Shown: one piece after another, positions 24,995-33,089 of the stretch
Position numbering within the stretch: position 1 is the first letter of the stretch
How the letters are laid out: each line of letters starts with the position of its first letter
Assembly: GCF_024539815.1 (NCBI RefSeq)
Contig: NZ_JAHHIU010000136.1
Coordinates: forward strand, 1 to 38,275
Length of the DNA: 38,275 nt
Direction of reading: 5' to 3'
Origin: Streptomyces hayashii
GTDB lineage: Bacteria; Actinomycetota; Actinomycetes; Streptomycetales; Streptomycetaceae
Made by a program: the position numbers and the translations under genes
Notes under the pieces: generated by a model
The model's input: only the letters and a program-made list of their open reading frames with translations
Told to the model about the DNA's origin: nothing
Databases searched by the model: none

Positions 24995-26560
24995 ATGAAG
25001 AGATGCGGACACTGGCTCACCTCCCCCTGGCGGCGTACGGCCGTCGCGGCTCTCGCGGGTGCGCTGCCCGTGCTCGCGTTCCCGGCGCCGGCCCTGTGGT
25101 GGTGGGCCTACGTGGCGCTCGTCCCCTGGATCCTGCTGGCCCGCTCCGCGCCCACCGGGCGGCGGGCCGCCTACGACGGCTGGGGCGGCGGGTTCGGCTT
25201 CATGCTGGCCATGCACCACTGGCTGCTGCCGGACCTGCACGTGTTCACCCTCGTGCTGGCCGCGCTGCTCGGCGGGCTGTGGGCGCCGTGGGCGTGGCTG
25301 GTGCGGCGGTTCCTCGCCGAGGCCCCCACCCGCAGGCGGGTCCTCGCCGCGCTGCTGGTCCTGCCCTCGGCCTGGCTGGCCGTCGAGCTCGTCCGCTCCT
25401 GGCAGGGGCTGGGAGGGCCGTGGGGGGTGCTCGGGGCCAGCCAGTGGCAGGTGGAACCGGCGCTGCGGCTCGCCTCCGTCGGCGGGGTGTGGCTGCTCAG
25501 CTTCCTGGTGGTGGCGGTCAACGTGGCCGCCGCCGTCCTGGTCGCGCTCCCCGCCTCCCGGGCCCCGGCCGTGGCCGGGCTGGTGGCCACAGCCGCCACG
25601 GCCTCGGCCGCGTGGGCCTGGGCGCCCCGTCCCGAGGCCGACGGGGAGGCCCGCATCGCCGTCGTCCAGCCGGGCGTGATCGACGGACCCGACCAGCGCT
25701 TCGACCGCGAGGAGGAGCTGACCCGCCGCCTGGCCGGGCGGGACGTCGATCTGATCGTCTGGGGCGAGAGCAGTGTCGGCTACGACCTCGCCGCGCGTCC
25801 CGATCTGGCCGGGCGCATCGCCGACCTGGCCCGGGCGACCGGCGCCGACGTCCTCGTCAACGTCGACGCCCCCCGCTCCGACCGGCCCGGCATCTACAAG
25901 AGCTCGATCCTCGTCGGCGCGGGCGGCCCGACCGGCGACCGGTACGACAAGATGCGGCTGGTGCCGTTCGGCGAGTACATACCGGCCCGTTCGCTGCTCG
26001 GCTGGGCCACCTCGGTCGGCAGGGCGGCCGGCGAGGACCGGCGGCGCGGCACGGGACAGGTCCTGATGAACGCCGGTCACGGTGTGCGGTTCGGGCCGAT
26101 GGTGTGCTTCGAGACGGCGTTCCCGGACATGAGCCGGCATCTCGTCGAGGACGGCGCGGACCTGCTGGTGGGCCAGTCCTCGACCTCGTCGTTCCAGCGG
26201 AGCTGGGCGCCCGCGCAGCACGCCTCGCTGGGGGCCCTGCGCGCCGCGGAGACCGGCCGGCCCTTCGTCCACGCCACGCTGACCGGCGACTCCGCCGTGT
26301 ACGACGCGAGCGGCCGGCCACTGGGCTCGTGGCTGGGCCCGGACGCGAGCACGGCAGCCGTCTACGACGTGCCGCTCGCCGACGGCGTCACCCTGTACGT
26401 CCGCTACGGCGACTGGGCCGTCCACGGGTCCCTGCTGGTGCTCGTGGCCCTGGGGCTCACCGAGGGAGTGCGGGCGGTCAGGCTGCGGCGGACCGCTCCA
26501 GCACCGCTCGGACCACCCGCTCGCACAGTTCGTGAGTCGCCAGCGCGTCCCGGGCGCTGA
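24995..26560 (+). CDS. lnt: Apolipoprotein N-acyltransferase
   Basis: A 521-residue membrane enzyme that adds the third acyl chain to lipoproteins at the outer face of the membrane. Residues ~10-215 contain about six to seven hydrophobic helices; ~225-475 are a nitrilase-type catalytic domain with the triad Glu (VWGESSVG), Lys (YDKMRLVPFGEY) and Cys (MVCFETAFP); a last hydrophobic helix follows (~480-495). Start: ATG 24995 with GGGAGGTG just upstream. Streptomyces often has two lnt homologues; which one this is cannot be said. Its last 83 bp overlap the 3' end of the opposing oxidoreductase gene. Confidence 0.9.
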   Translation: MKRCGHWLTSPWRRTAVAALAGALPVLAFPAPALWWWAYVALVPWILLARSAPTGRRAAYDGWGGGFGFMLAMHHWLLPDLHVFTLVLAALLGGLWAPWAWLVRRFLAEAPTRRRVLAALLVLPSAWLAVELVRSWQGLGGPWGVLGASQWQVEPALRLASVGGVWLLSFLVVAVNVAAAVLVALPASRAPAVAGLVATAATASAAWAWAPRPEADGEARIAVVQPGVIDGPDQRFDREEELTRRLAGRDVDLIVWGESSVGYDLAARPDLAGRIADLARATGADVLVNVDAPRSDRPGIYKSSILVGAGGPTGDRYDKMRLVPFGEYIPARSLLGWATSVGRAAGEDRRRGTGQVLMNAGHGVRFGPMVCFETAFPDMSRHLVEDGADLLVGQSSTSSFQRSWAPAQHASLGALRAAETGRPFVHATLTGDSAVYDASGRPLGSWLGPDASTAAVYDVPLADGVTLYVRYGDWAVHGSLLVLVALGLTEGVRAVRLRRTAPAPLGPPARTVRESPARPGR

Positions 26561-27389
26561 GCACCTTTCCCGCGCGCACGGCGTCGAGGAAGGCGAGGAC
26601 CGCCTGCTCGATGCCGCGCTGCCGGGCCACCGGCACCCAGTCGCCGCGCCGCCGCACCGTCGGCTGCCCCTTGTGGTCGACGACCTCGGCCAGATTGATC
26701 ACCTGGCGCTTGGTGTCCTGCCCGGACACCTCCAGGATCTCCTCGTTCGAACCGCTGAGCCGGTTCATCACGCCGAGGGCGGTGAAGCCGTCGCCGGCGA
26801 GCTGGAGGACCACATGGTGCAGCAGACCGTCGGCGACGCGGGCGCGGACGGTCACGTCGTCGATCGGGCCGGGCGCCAGGAAGCGCAGCGTGTCGACGAC
26901 GTGGATGAAGTCGTCGAGGATCATCGTGCGCGGTTCCTCGGGCAGGCCGACCCGGTTCTTCTGCAGGAGGATCAGCTCGCGCGGGTGGTCGGCGCACTGT
27001 GCGTAGCCGGGCGCCAGACGTCGGTTGAAGCCCACGGCCAGGCTCGTGTCCCGGGCCTCCGCGAGCGTCACCAGCCGCTCGGAGTCGGCGAGCTCGTAGG
27101 CGAGGGGCTTGTCCACGTACGTCGGGACGCCCGCCTCCAGCAGCCGGGTGACGATCTCGGGGTGGACGGCGGTGGGGGCGTGCACGAAGGCCGCGTCCAC
27201 ACCGGCGGCGAGGAGCGCGTCGAGGTCGCGGTGGCGTTGTTCTCGGGGCAGCCGGAGACCGTCGGCGACGCGGTCCAGGGTGGCCTGGGTGCGGGTCTGC
27301 AGGTGGAGCTCGATCCCGGGCAGCGCGCCCAGCACGGGCAGATACGCCTTCTGCGCGATGTCGCCGAGTCCGATGCAGCCGACCTTCAC
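26478..27389 (-). CDS. Gfo/Idh/MocA family NAD(P)-dependent oxidoreductase
   Basis: A 303-residue oxidoreductase. The N-terminal Rossmann motif is VKVGCIGLGDIAQKAYLP (G-x-G-x2-A). AAFVHAPTAVHPEIVTRLLE and TYVDKPLAYE (the EKP/DKP motif) define the family, and FIHVVDTLRFL (H-x2-D-x3-F) is the usual catalytic region. The family oxidises or reduces sugars, inositols and related compounds; the substrate is unknown. The C-terminal domain is shorter than average. GTG 27389 follows GAGGGAGCGCCC and was chosen over upstream starts. It converges on lnt, sharing 83 bp on opposite strands. Confidence 0.83.
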   Translation of the reverse strand: MKVGCIGLGDIAQKAYLPVLGALPGIELHLQTRTQATLDRVADGLRLPREQRHRDLDALLAAGVDAAFVHAPTAVHPEIVTRLLEAGVPTYVDKPLAYELADSERLVTLAEARDTSLAVGFNRRLAPGYAQCADHPRELILLQKNRVGLPEEPRTMILDDFIHVVDTLRFLAPGPIDDVTVRARVADGLLHHVVLQLAGDGFTALGVMNRLSGSNEEILEVSGQDTKRQVINLAEVVDHKGQPTVRRRGDWVPVARQRGIEQAVLAFLDAVRAGKVLSARDALATHELCERVVRAVLERSAAA

Positions 27390-27516
27390 GGGCGCTCCCT
27401 CACTGCTTGCCTGCCTGTCCCGCAGCATACGGCCCCGCCGCGGCCGGGCGACGGGTGGTGGCCCCGCTGCCCGGCCGGCGGAAAATCCGTGGTGATCGGG
27501 GCGATCAGGAGACACC

Positions 27517-27528
27517 ATGCGGGCATGA
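27517..27528 (+). other. Three-codon upstream ORF coupled to the DinB gene
   Basis: ATG-CGG-GCA-TGA starts at 27517, 5 bp after AGGAG (27507-27511), and its stop overlaps the ATG of the next gene at 27525 (ATGA). The good ribosome site is correctly spaced for this mini-ORF and too far (13 bp) from 27525, so ribosomes may load here and restart. Confidence 0.3.
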
Positions 27529-28037
27529 CCACATCGCGCACCGGACCCGCCCTGAACGCCGACGAACGCACGATGCTGGAAGGCTGGCTGGACTACCACC
27601 GGCAGACCCTGGCGCAGAAGTGCGAGGGACTCAGCGACGCCCAGCTGCGCACCGCCTCCGTGCCGCCCTCCGAGCTGTCCCTGATGGGGCTGGTGCGGCA
27701 CATGGCGGACGTGGAGCGAAGCTGGTTCCGCAGGGTGCTGGTGGGCGACGGCGCCGAGCCGATCCACTACAGCGACACGGACCCGGACGGCGAGTTCCAC
27801 CTCACCGACGCGGACACCTGGGCACAGGCGCACGCCACGTGGCAGGCCGAGATCGAGGTCGCCCGGCGACACGCGGCCGACTTCGCCCTGGACGACCTCT
27901 CGCGTGGCCGGAGCAGGTTCACCGACGAGCCGTTCAGCCTGCGCTGGATCTACACGCACATGATCGAGGAGTACGCCCGCCACAACGGCCACGCCGACCT
28001 CATCCGCGAGCGCATCGACGGCGCCACCGGGGACTGA
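27525..28037 (+). CDS. DinB superfamily protein (DUF664)
   Basis: A 170-residue four-helix-bundle protein of the actinobacterial DUF664 branch of DinB. Metal-binding histidines are in LVRHMADVERSWF, and in HMIEEYARHNGHADLIRERI at the C terminus, the family hallmark. Family members bind a divalent metal; some are thiol-dependent S-transferases using mycothiol, but this one's reaction is unknown. GERMLEGWLDYHR-like residues near the N terminus (MLEGWLDYHRQTL) match helix 1. Start ATG 27525 is set by family length; an in-frame GTG at 27492 lacks a ribosome site. The region up to the next gene (28038-28412) is repetitive. Confidence 0.85.
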   Translation: MTTSRTGPALNADERTMLEGWLDYHRQTLAQKCEGLSDAQLRTASVPPSELSLMGLVRHMADVERSWFRRVLVGDGAEPIHYSDTDPDGEFHLTDADTWAQAHATWQAEIEVARRHAADFALDDLSRGRSRFTDEPFSLRWIYTHMIEEYARHNGHADLIRERIDGATGD

Positions 28038-28100
28038 CCGCAGGGGACGCCGCGCCGGGGCCGACCCCGCCTGTGACGGGGCCGGGCGCCCGGGAGGGGC

Positions 28101-28140
28101 GGACGACGAGAATCCCGCGCGGACGACGAGAAACCCGCGC
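28101..28140. repeat. 20-bp tandem repeat, two copies
   Basis: Units 28101-28120 and 28121-28140 both begin GGACGACGAGAA and end CCCGCGC, differing at one base. They lie in the 375-bp gene-free stretch 28038-28412. Confidence 0.7.
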
Positions 28141-28156
28141 CAGGGAACAGGCCCGG

Positions 28157-28204
28157 GACCGGAGACCGGGATCGGGCCAGGACCGGAGACCGGGATCGGT
28201 CCGG
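28157..28204. repeat. 24-bp tandem repeat, two copies
   Basis: Units starting GACCGGAGACCGGGATCGG lie at 28157-28180 and 28181-28204, differing only near the 3' end. Each holds CCGG-AGA-CCGG, able to form a small hairpin. The rest of 28205-28412 shows no gene. Confidence 0.7.
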
Positions 28205-28412
28205 GCCGAGCCGGGCCGGGGATCTGCGCCCCGGCCCGAGGGGATCGGCATCGGAGCCGCCGGGTGCCGGGGCTAGGGCCGCGCGCCCGAGGGGGCGACG
28301 CTCGGGCGTCGTCAGCGGAGGCGGGCTCGCGCCCTCCTTGAGGGGCACGAGATCACCCGTCCGGGGCAACCTCCGCTCGTGCGCTGTTGCGAGGGCGGCC
28401 GCAACCACCAGA

Positions 28413-28901
28413 GTGGCGCGGGTGCATCGAACGACGACTACCGCGACGCTCCTGGTCACCGTGGCCATCTCGGCCCTGTCCGGCTGCGTGACCGTCCAGC
28501 GTCCGCCCGTGCCCGGCCCGGCCGCGGCGCCCTCCGAGCCGTCCGTGCCGCGGCCCGACGGGCGGGCCGCGACGCAGATCGTGCAGGCGCCGGTTCGGGA
28601 GGCGCTGGAGATGGTCGAACCGTCCCGGAAGAAGGAGAGGCGGAAAGCGGCGCAGCGGCCGCGGACGGCCGAGGAGCAGCCGGCCGGACAGCCGCCGTCG
28701 TCGGGTGCGCCTCCGCAGGCCCGACCGCCCCACCCGCAGCCCCGGCGGCCCGCGCAGCCGCGCGTGGACCTCCAGGACGTGGAGGACGCGGTGCGCGGGA
28801 ACGCCGATGTGTGCGCCCTGGGCAGGAAGTACGGCGGGTGGCGGGGCAACAGCACGGAGGCGGCGATCTGCGAGCGGGCCGAGCAGGCCTACGGGCGGTG
28901 A
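28413..28901 (+). CDS. Putative lipoprotein, Pro-rich
   Basis: A protein of about 162 residues with a lipoprotein signal: a basic start, a hydrophobic stretch (ATLLVTVAISALSGC) and the lipobox L-S-G-C, then a long Pro/Ala/Arg-rich linker (~residues 30-115) and a small C-terminal region containing two cysteines (VCALGRKYGGW, AAICERAEQAYGR). It is expected to be anchored outside the cytoplasmic membrane. No catalytic motif is recognised. GTG 28413 and GTG 28422 are both possible starts; neither has a clear ribosome site. The C-terminal piece after the linker is the conserved-looking part, perhaps a small disulphide-bonded domain. Confidence 0.6.
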   Translation: MARVHRTTTTATLLVTVAISALSGCVTVQRPPVPGPAAAPSEPSVPRPDGRAATQIVQAPVREALEMVEPSRKKERRKAAQRPRTAEEQPAGQPPSSGAPPQARPPHPQPRRPAQPRVDLQDVEDAVRGNADVCALGRKYGGWRGNSTEAAICERAEQAYGR

Positions 28902-28907
28902 TCGGGA

Positions 28908-28924
28908 TCCGGGCCGCACCCGGA
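28908..28924. terminator. Possible terminator between convergent genes
   Basis: TCCGGG-CCGCA-CCCGGA lies 6 bp after the lipoprotein stop and before the end of the opposing gene: a 6-bp perfect stem, no U tract. It could serve either gene. Confidence 0.3.
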
Positions 28925-28947
28925 CGCCGGTTTCCCGCCGCCCGTTC

Positions 28948-29478
28948 TCACCGCTCCCGTCTCCACTCCCCCTCCCCGAGCCGCAGCTCCATCCTGCTGA
29001 GCGCCGCCCGCACCCCGTCCCCGTAGCTGTCGTCGCCCAGTGCGGCGGCCGCCCTGCGCGCCCGGCGCACATGGGTGCGGGCGGCGTCCGCGCGGCCGAG
29101 TTTCACGTAGTCCGCAGCCAGGTTGAGGTGCAGGGACGGGAAGAGCGCCCTCGCCTCGGGCGACCCCTGGTCCTGAGCGGCCCCCGCGGGCTCCTCCCCC
29201 GGGCGCCGCCGCTCCCTGGCCGAGCCGTCGTGCTCCTGCGCCGCGGTCAACGCCCGCAGATCCCACGCCAGTTCGTCCAGGGGGTCGTCGTGGGTGTCGG
29301 CGAGATAGTGGGCGAGGGTGCAACGGTGCAGCGGGTCGCCCTCCTCGCCGATCTCCGTCCACAGGTCGAGGAGCCGGCGGCGGGCCTCCTCACGGTCTCC
29401 CCCGTGGTGCAGCATCACGACCTGCCCGATCCGCGTCAGCAGGGTGTCCGGCGTCGTCCGCCCCTGTCGGTCCGCCAC
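28948..29478 (-). CDS. TPR-like helical protein
   Basis: A 176-residue, mainly helical protein. Segments such as HLNLAADYVKLGRADAARTH match a tetratricopeptide repeat (A/Y/L-G-A pattern), with related helices at LAHYLADTHDDPLDELAWDL and REEARRRLLDLWTEIGE. Residues ~88-108 are a charged, low-complexity insert. No enzymatic motif; probably a protein-binding scaffold. GTG 29478 has GGAGG a few bases upstream. It lies alone, 148 bp from ung on the same strand. Confidence 0.65.
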   Translation of the reverse strand: MADRQGRTTPDTLLTRIGQVVMLHHGGDREEARRRLLDLWTEIGEEGDPLHRCTLAHYLADTHDDPLDELAWDLRALTAAQEHDGSARERRRPGEEPAGAAQDQGSPEARALFPSLHLNLAADYVKLGRADAARTHVRRARRAAAALGDDSYGDGVRAALSRMELRLGEGEWRRER

Positions 29479-29626
29479 CCTCGGCCTCCTTGCGTCGTTA
29501 CGACGACGCTAGCCGCCGCCGCGGGCGATCACGGTCAGGCGGCACCGCGCCGGTCCCCGCGGGAACCGGCCCGGCGGCACGGCGCGACCGAGCCGGGGCG
29601 GGCCGGGCGGCCCCGGTCCGGACGCG

Positions 29627-30310
29627 TCAGTCCAGGTTCGGGATGGTCCAGTCGATCGGCTCGTGGCCCTGCTGCGCGACCGCCGCGTCGATCTGGGTGA
29701 AGGGGCGGGAGCCGAAGAACTTCTTCGCCGAGAGCGGCGAGGGGTGCGCCCCCTTGACCACGATGTGCCGCGTCTCGTCGATGAGCGGCAGCTTCTTCTG
29801 CGCGTAATTGCCCCACAGCACGAAGACCGCCGGGTCGGGACGGTCGGCCACCGCGCGGATCACCGCGTCGGTGAACTTCTCCCAGCCCTTGCCCTTGTGC
29901 GAGTTCGCCTCGCCGGAGCGGACCGTGAGGACCGCGTTGAGCAGCAGGACGCCCTGCTGCGCCCACGGCATCAGGTAGCCGTTGTCCGGGATGGGCGTGC
30001 CCAGCTCGGCGTGCATCTCCTTGTAGATGTTGCGCAGGGACGGCGGGATCTTCACCCCGGGCCGCACCGAGAAGCACAGGCCGTGTCCCTGGCCTTCGCC
30101 GTGGTACGGGTCCTGTCCGAGGACGAGCACCTTCACCTGCTCGTACGGCGTCGCGTCGAGCGCGGCGAACACCTCCTCGCGCGGGGGGTAGACAGGGCCT
30201 TTCGCCCGCTCCTCCTCGACGAACTCCGTCAGCTCCTTGAAGTAGGGCTGCTGCAGTTCGTCGCCCAGAACCCCGCGCCAGGACTCGGGCAGCATGGCGA
30301 TGTCGGTCAC
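29627..30310 (-). CDS. ung: Uracil-DNA glycosylase
   Basis: A 227-residue family 1 UDG, which removes uracil from DNA to start base-excision repair. Visible motifs are the catalytic water-activating loop VLGQDPYHGEGQGHGLCFSV, LLLNAVLTV, and the minor-groove loop HPSPLSAKKFFGSRPF. Length and motifs are those of E. coli Ung. GTG 30310 follows GGAGGACG. No sign of damage. Confidence 0.95.
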   Translation of the reverse strand: MTDIAMLPESWRGVLGDELQQPYFKELTEFVEEERAKGPVYPPREEVFAALDATPYEQVKVLVLGQDPYHGEGQGHGLCFSVRPGVKIPPSLRNIYKEMHAELGTPIPDNGYLMPWAQQGVLLLNAVLTVRSGEANSHKGKGWEKFTDAVIRAVADRPDPAVFVLWGNYAQKKLPLIDETRHIVVKGAHPSPLSAKKFFGSRPFTQIDAAVAQQGHEPIDWTIPNLD

Positions 30311-30381
30311 GTCAACGTCCTCCGATGTGCGGTCGCTTCAGACTTCAGAACCTACAGGCGACCACTGACAACCCGTCCCGC

Positions 30382-30407
30382 GGACCGTTCCCGGGGACCG
30401 TTCCCGG
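30382..30407. repeat. 13-bp perfect tandem repeat
   Basis: GGACCGTTCCCGG occurs twice back to back (30382-30394, 30395-30407) between ung and the peptide-binding-protein gene. Confidence 0.65.
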
Positions 30408-30471
30408 GGGCCCTCCGGACGGTCGTCCCGAGGACCGCTCCGCAGCCCGTCACCGGATCGTCGGCCGGCTT

Positions 30472-32055
30472 CTACCAGCTGGTCTTCCGCGACAGCTCCC
30501 ACACCATCATGATCGTCGACGGGTCCAGGGCGCGCTCTCCCCCCGAGACGTCCTCGGACGAGGCGATGTACTGCTTGCCCTGCCACAGGGGCAGCAGCCG
30601 GGCGTCGCGGACGAGGATCTGCTGGGCCTCCTCGAAGTCCTTCGCCACGTCGGCGCGGTCGCTCTCCTGGCGGGAGTGGGGCAGCAGCACCTGCGTGATC
30701 TTCTTCTCCGGGTAGGGCGTGCCCAGCGCGTTCTGCTCGCCGACGAAGGGGGCGACGAAGTTGTCGGGGTCCGGGAAGTCGGGTGCCCAGCCGCGCCCGA
30801 ACACCGGGTACTCGCCGTTCTGGTAGCCGATCACGTAGGCGTTCCAGGGACGGCTCTTCAGCGTGACCGAGAACAGGCCGGACGCGTCCAGCTGGCGCTT
30901 GATCTCCTTGAACTCCAGCGCGGTGTCGGAGCCGTAGCGGTCGGTGGTGTACCAGAGGGTGAGCGGCACGGTCCCGGTGATGCCGCCCTGGGTGAGGATC
31001 TTGCGGGCCTTGGCGGTGTCGGGGTCGCCGAAGGAGTCGAAGAAGCCGGTGGTGTGGCCGGTCAGCCCGGTCGGGACCATGGAGTACAGGGGGTCCACCG
31101 TGTCCTTGTACACCTTGTGGGCGATCGCGGCCCGGTCGATGACCTGGGCCACGGCCCGGCGCACGGGCAGTTTGTCCGACCAGGAGTCCTTGGGGTTGAA
31201 GACCAGGTAGTTGATGTTGGTCGCCGCGCCCTCGACGAGTTGCAGGCCCTCGTTGGCGGCGCCCTTGCCCTCCAGGTCGACGATATCGTCGGCGGCGAGG
31301 CCCTGGTACGTGATGTCGATGTCCTTGGCGCGCAGGGCCTTGACCATGGTGCCGGAGTCCTGGAAGTACCGGATGTTCACCGCGTCGTTCTTGCGCTCGG
31401 CGAGGCCCTTGTAACTGTCGTTGCGCACGAGCACGGACTGCTTGCCCTCTTGGTAGGACTGCAGCCGGTAGGGCCCGGACCCGACGATGCCGTCGTCCTT
31501 GCGCAGGGACTTCGCGGGGTAGTCGTCGGGGTCGACGACCGACATGCCGGGGGTGGCGAGCACGAACGGGAAGGTGGCGTCGGCCTTGTTGAGGTGGAAG
31601 AGGACCTCGCGGTCGCCCTTGGCCTCGACGCTGTCCAGGCTGCCGAGCAGTCCGTTGGGGCCGGTCGGGGCGTTGATCGCCCGGATGCGGTCGATCGAGT
31701 ACTTCACGGCCCGCGCGTCCAGGGTGTCGCCGTTGGAGAACTTGAGCCCACCGCGCAGCTCGCACTTGTAGGTGCGGCTGGTGCTGTCCGTGAACCCGCA
31801 GGACTCGGCGGCGTCCGGCTCGGGGGCCGTCGTGCCGTTCGGGTAGCTCAGCAGCGTCTGGTAGACGTTGCGGAACAGCTCCCAGGAGCCGTCCCAGGCG
31901 GCCGCGGGGTCCAGCGTGCTGGGGGCGCTGGTGGTGCCCACGACGATCGGCCCGGCGTCGTCGGAGCTCTCCTCCCCCAGGAGGCTGCACCCGGCCACCA
32001 GGGATATGGACACGATCGCCGCCATCTGCTGCAAGGATCGGTTCCGGTTGAACAC
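30472..32055 (-). CDS. ABC transporter substrate-binding lipoprotein (peptide/nickel, SBP_bac_5)
   Basis: A 527-residue extracellular lipoprotein of the oligopeptide-binding (OppA/DppA) family. It has a signal peptide with lipobox (AAIVSISLVAGC) and the family body: FRNVYQTLLSYPNG, FSNGDTLDARAVKYSIDRI, NYLVFNPKDSWSDKLPVRRA and the C-terminal PDNFVAPFVG. It delivers ligands to an ABC permease, but no permease or ATPase genes adjoin it, so it is an orphan here. GTG 32055 was preferred over GTG 32061 because GAGGAG lies 8 bp upstream of the former and only 2 bp from the latter. An inverted repeat at 32078-32092 overlies the probable transcription start. Confidence 0.88.
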   Translation of the reverse strand: MFNRNRSLQQMAAIVSISLVAGCSLLGEESSDDAGPIVVGTTSAPSTLDPAAAWDGSWELFRNVYQTLLSYPNGTTAPEPDAAESCGFTDSTSRTYKCELRGGLKFSNGDTLDARAVKYSIDRIRAINAPTGPNGLLGSLDSVEAKGDREVLFHLNKADATFPFVLATPGMSVVDPDDYPAKSLRKDDGIVGSGPYRLQSYQEGKQSVLVRNDSYKGLAERKNDAVNIRYFQDSGTMVKALRAKDIDITYQGLAADDIVDLEGKGAANEGLQLVEGAATNINYLVFNPKDSWSDKLPVRRAVAQVIDRAAIAHKVYKDTVDPLYSMVPTGLTGHTTGFFDSFGDPDTAKARKILTQGGITGTVPLTLWYTTDRYGSDTALEFKEIKRQLDASGLFSVTLKSRPWNAYVIGYQNGEYPVFGRGWAPDFPDPDNFVAPFVGEQNALGTPYPEKKITQVLLPHSRQESDRADVAKDFEEAQQILVRDARLLPLWQGKQYIASSEDVSGGERALDPSTIMMVWELSRKTSW

Positions 32056-32077
32056 GCGCACGCTCCTCGATCTGCCA

Positions 32078-32092
32078 TGCCAAGGGTTGGCA
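32078..32092 (-). promoter_or_regulatory. Inverted repeat at the SBP promoter, possible operator
   Basis: TGCCAA-GGG-TTGGCA is a perfect 6-bp inverted repeat 23-37 bp upstream of the SBP start. A TATGGT hexamer lies just upstream on the - strand, so the repeat would overlap +1 and could block transcription when bound. Confidence 0.45.
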
Positions 32093-32211
32093 GACCATAC
32101 CGCAGCGCCACGCGGCCTGAACCCGCGCCTGTACGGCGTTCTTGATCACTCTCGGTATGACGACGTTGTCATCCCCGTGTTCGTGCCGCGGATGTCCCTG
32201 TATACAACGAA

Positions 32212-32246
32212 ACGGGCGCCGATTCCGTCGAGGAAACGGCGCCCGT
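32212..32246 (-). terminator. Terminator of the FabG/SDR operon
   Basis: ACGGGCGCCG (32212-32221) and CGGCGCCCGT (32237-32246) form a perfect 10-bp stem with a 15-base loop. Read on the - strand it lies 52 bp past the SDR stop and is followed by TTTCGTTGT, a partial U tract. Confidence 0.6.
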
Positions 32247-32297
32247 GGACGCGGTCGTCGCGGTGCGTCCCGGGCCGGAGCACGACCCGGGACGGGC

Positions 32298-33059
32298 TCA
32301 GCCCACGCCGGCGTTGAGGAAGATGCCGCCGTCGACGACGAGCGTCTGGCCGGTGATCCAGGCCGACTGCTCCGAGGTCAGGAACGCGGCCGTGCCGCCG
32401 ATGTCGGAGGGCACGCCCAGCCGGGCCAGCGGGTAGGCCGCGGCCACCTCCTCCTCCCGGCCCTCGTACAGGGCCTGGGCGAACTTGGTCTTCACCACGG
32501 CCGGGGCGATCGCGTTGACCCGCACGCGCGGCGCGTACTCGTGCGCCAGCTGCATGGTCAGGTTGATCATGGCGGCCTTGCTGATGCCGTACGCGCCGAT
32601 GAAGGGCGAGGCCGACAGACCCGCGACGGAGGCGATGTTGACGATCGCGCCGCCGTTCTCCTTCTGCCAGGCGTGCCAGGTCCGCTGCGCGAAGCCGAGC
32701 GCGGAGACGACGTTGGTCTCGAAGACCTTGCGGGCGACGTTCAGGTCCAGGTCGGCGATCGGCCCGAACACCGGGTTCGTGCCTGCGTTGTTGACCAGGA
32801 AGTCGATGCGGCCGAAGGCCTCCATCGTGCGACCCACGGCGGCCGCCTGGTGCTCCTCGTCGTGCGCCTTGCCGGCGACGCCGATGACCCGGTCGGCGCC
32901 GAGCTGCTCGACGGCCTCCTTCAGGGCGTCCTCGCCCCGGCCGGTGATGCAGACCCGGTCGCCGCGGGCGACGAGCGCCTCGGCGACGCCGTAGCCGATG
33001 CCTCGGCTGGCGCCCGTGACGAGGGCGACCTTGCCGGAGAGTTCGGGCAGTTCAGTCAT
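32298..33059 (-). CDS. SDR oxidoreductase (FabG-like)
   Basis: A 253-residue classical short-chain dehydrogenase: TGASRGIG cofactor loop (residues ~15-22), NNAG (~91-94), catalytic Ser in NIASVAG, Tyr-x3-Lys in YGISK (~157-161), and the C-terminal DGGIF. The Arg in TGRGE after the second strand suggests NADP preference. Substrate unknown; it could be a 3-oxoacyl-ACP/CoA or alcohol dehydrogenase. It follows the FabG gene by 30 bp on the same strand, so the two are probably co-transcribed and may act on related acyl substrates. Confidence 0.85.
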   Translation of the reverse strand: MTELPELSGKVALVTGASRGIGYGVAEALVARGDRVCITGRGEDALKEAVEQLGADRVIGVAGKAHDEEHQAAAVGRTMEAFGRIDFLVNNAGTNPVFGPIADLDLNVARKVFETNVVSALGFAQRTWHAWQKENGGAIVNIASVAGLSASPFIGAYGISKAAMINLTMQLAHEYAPRVRVNAIAPAVVKTKFAQALYEGREEEVAAAYPLARLGVPSDIGGTAAFLTSEQSAWITGQTLVVDGGIFLNAGVG

Positions 33060-33089
33060 GTTCGTGATCCCCAGGGTCCTTGGCAGCGG

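Noticed and set aside
30325..32145. 606-codon + strand open frame opposite the peptide-binding protein
   Set aside because: Gly/Val/Arg-rich mirror of the SBP gene with no domain; the - strand has a signal peptide and family motifs.
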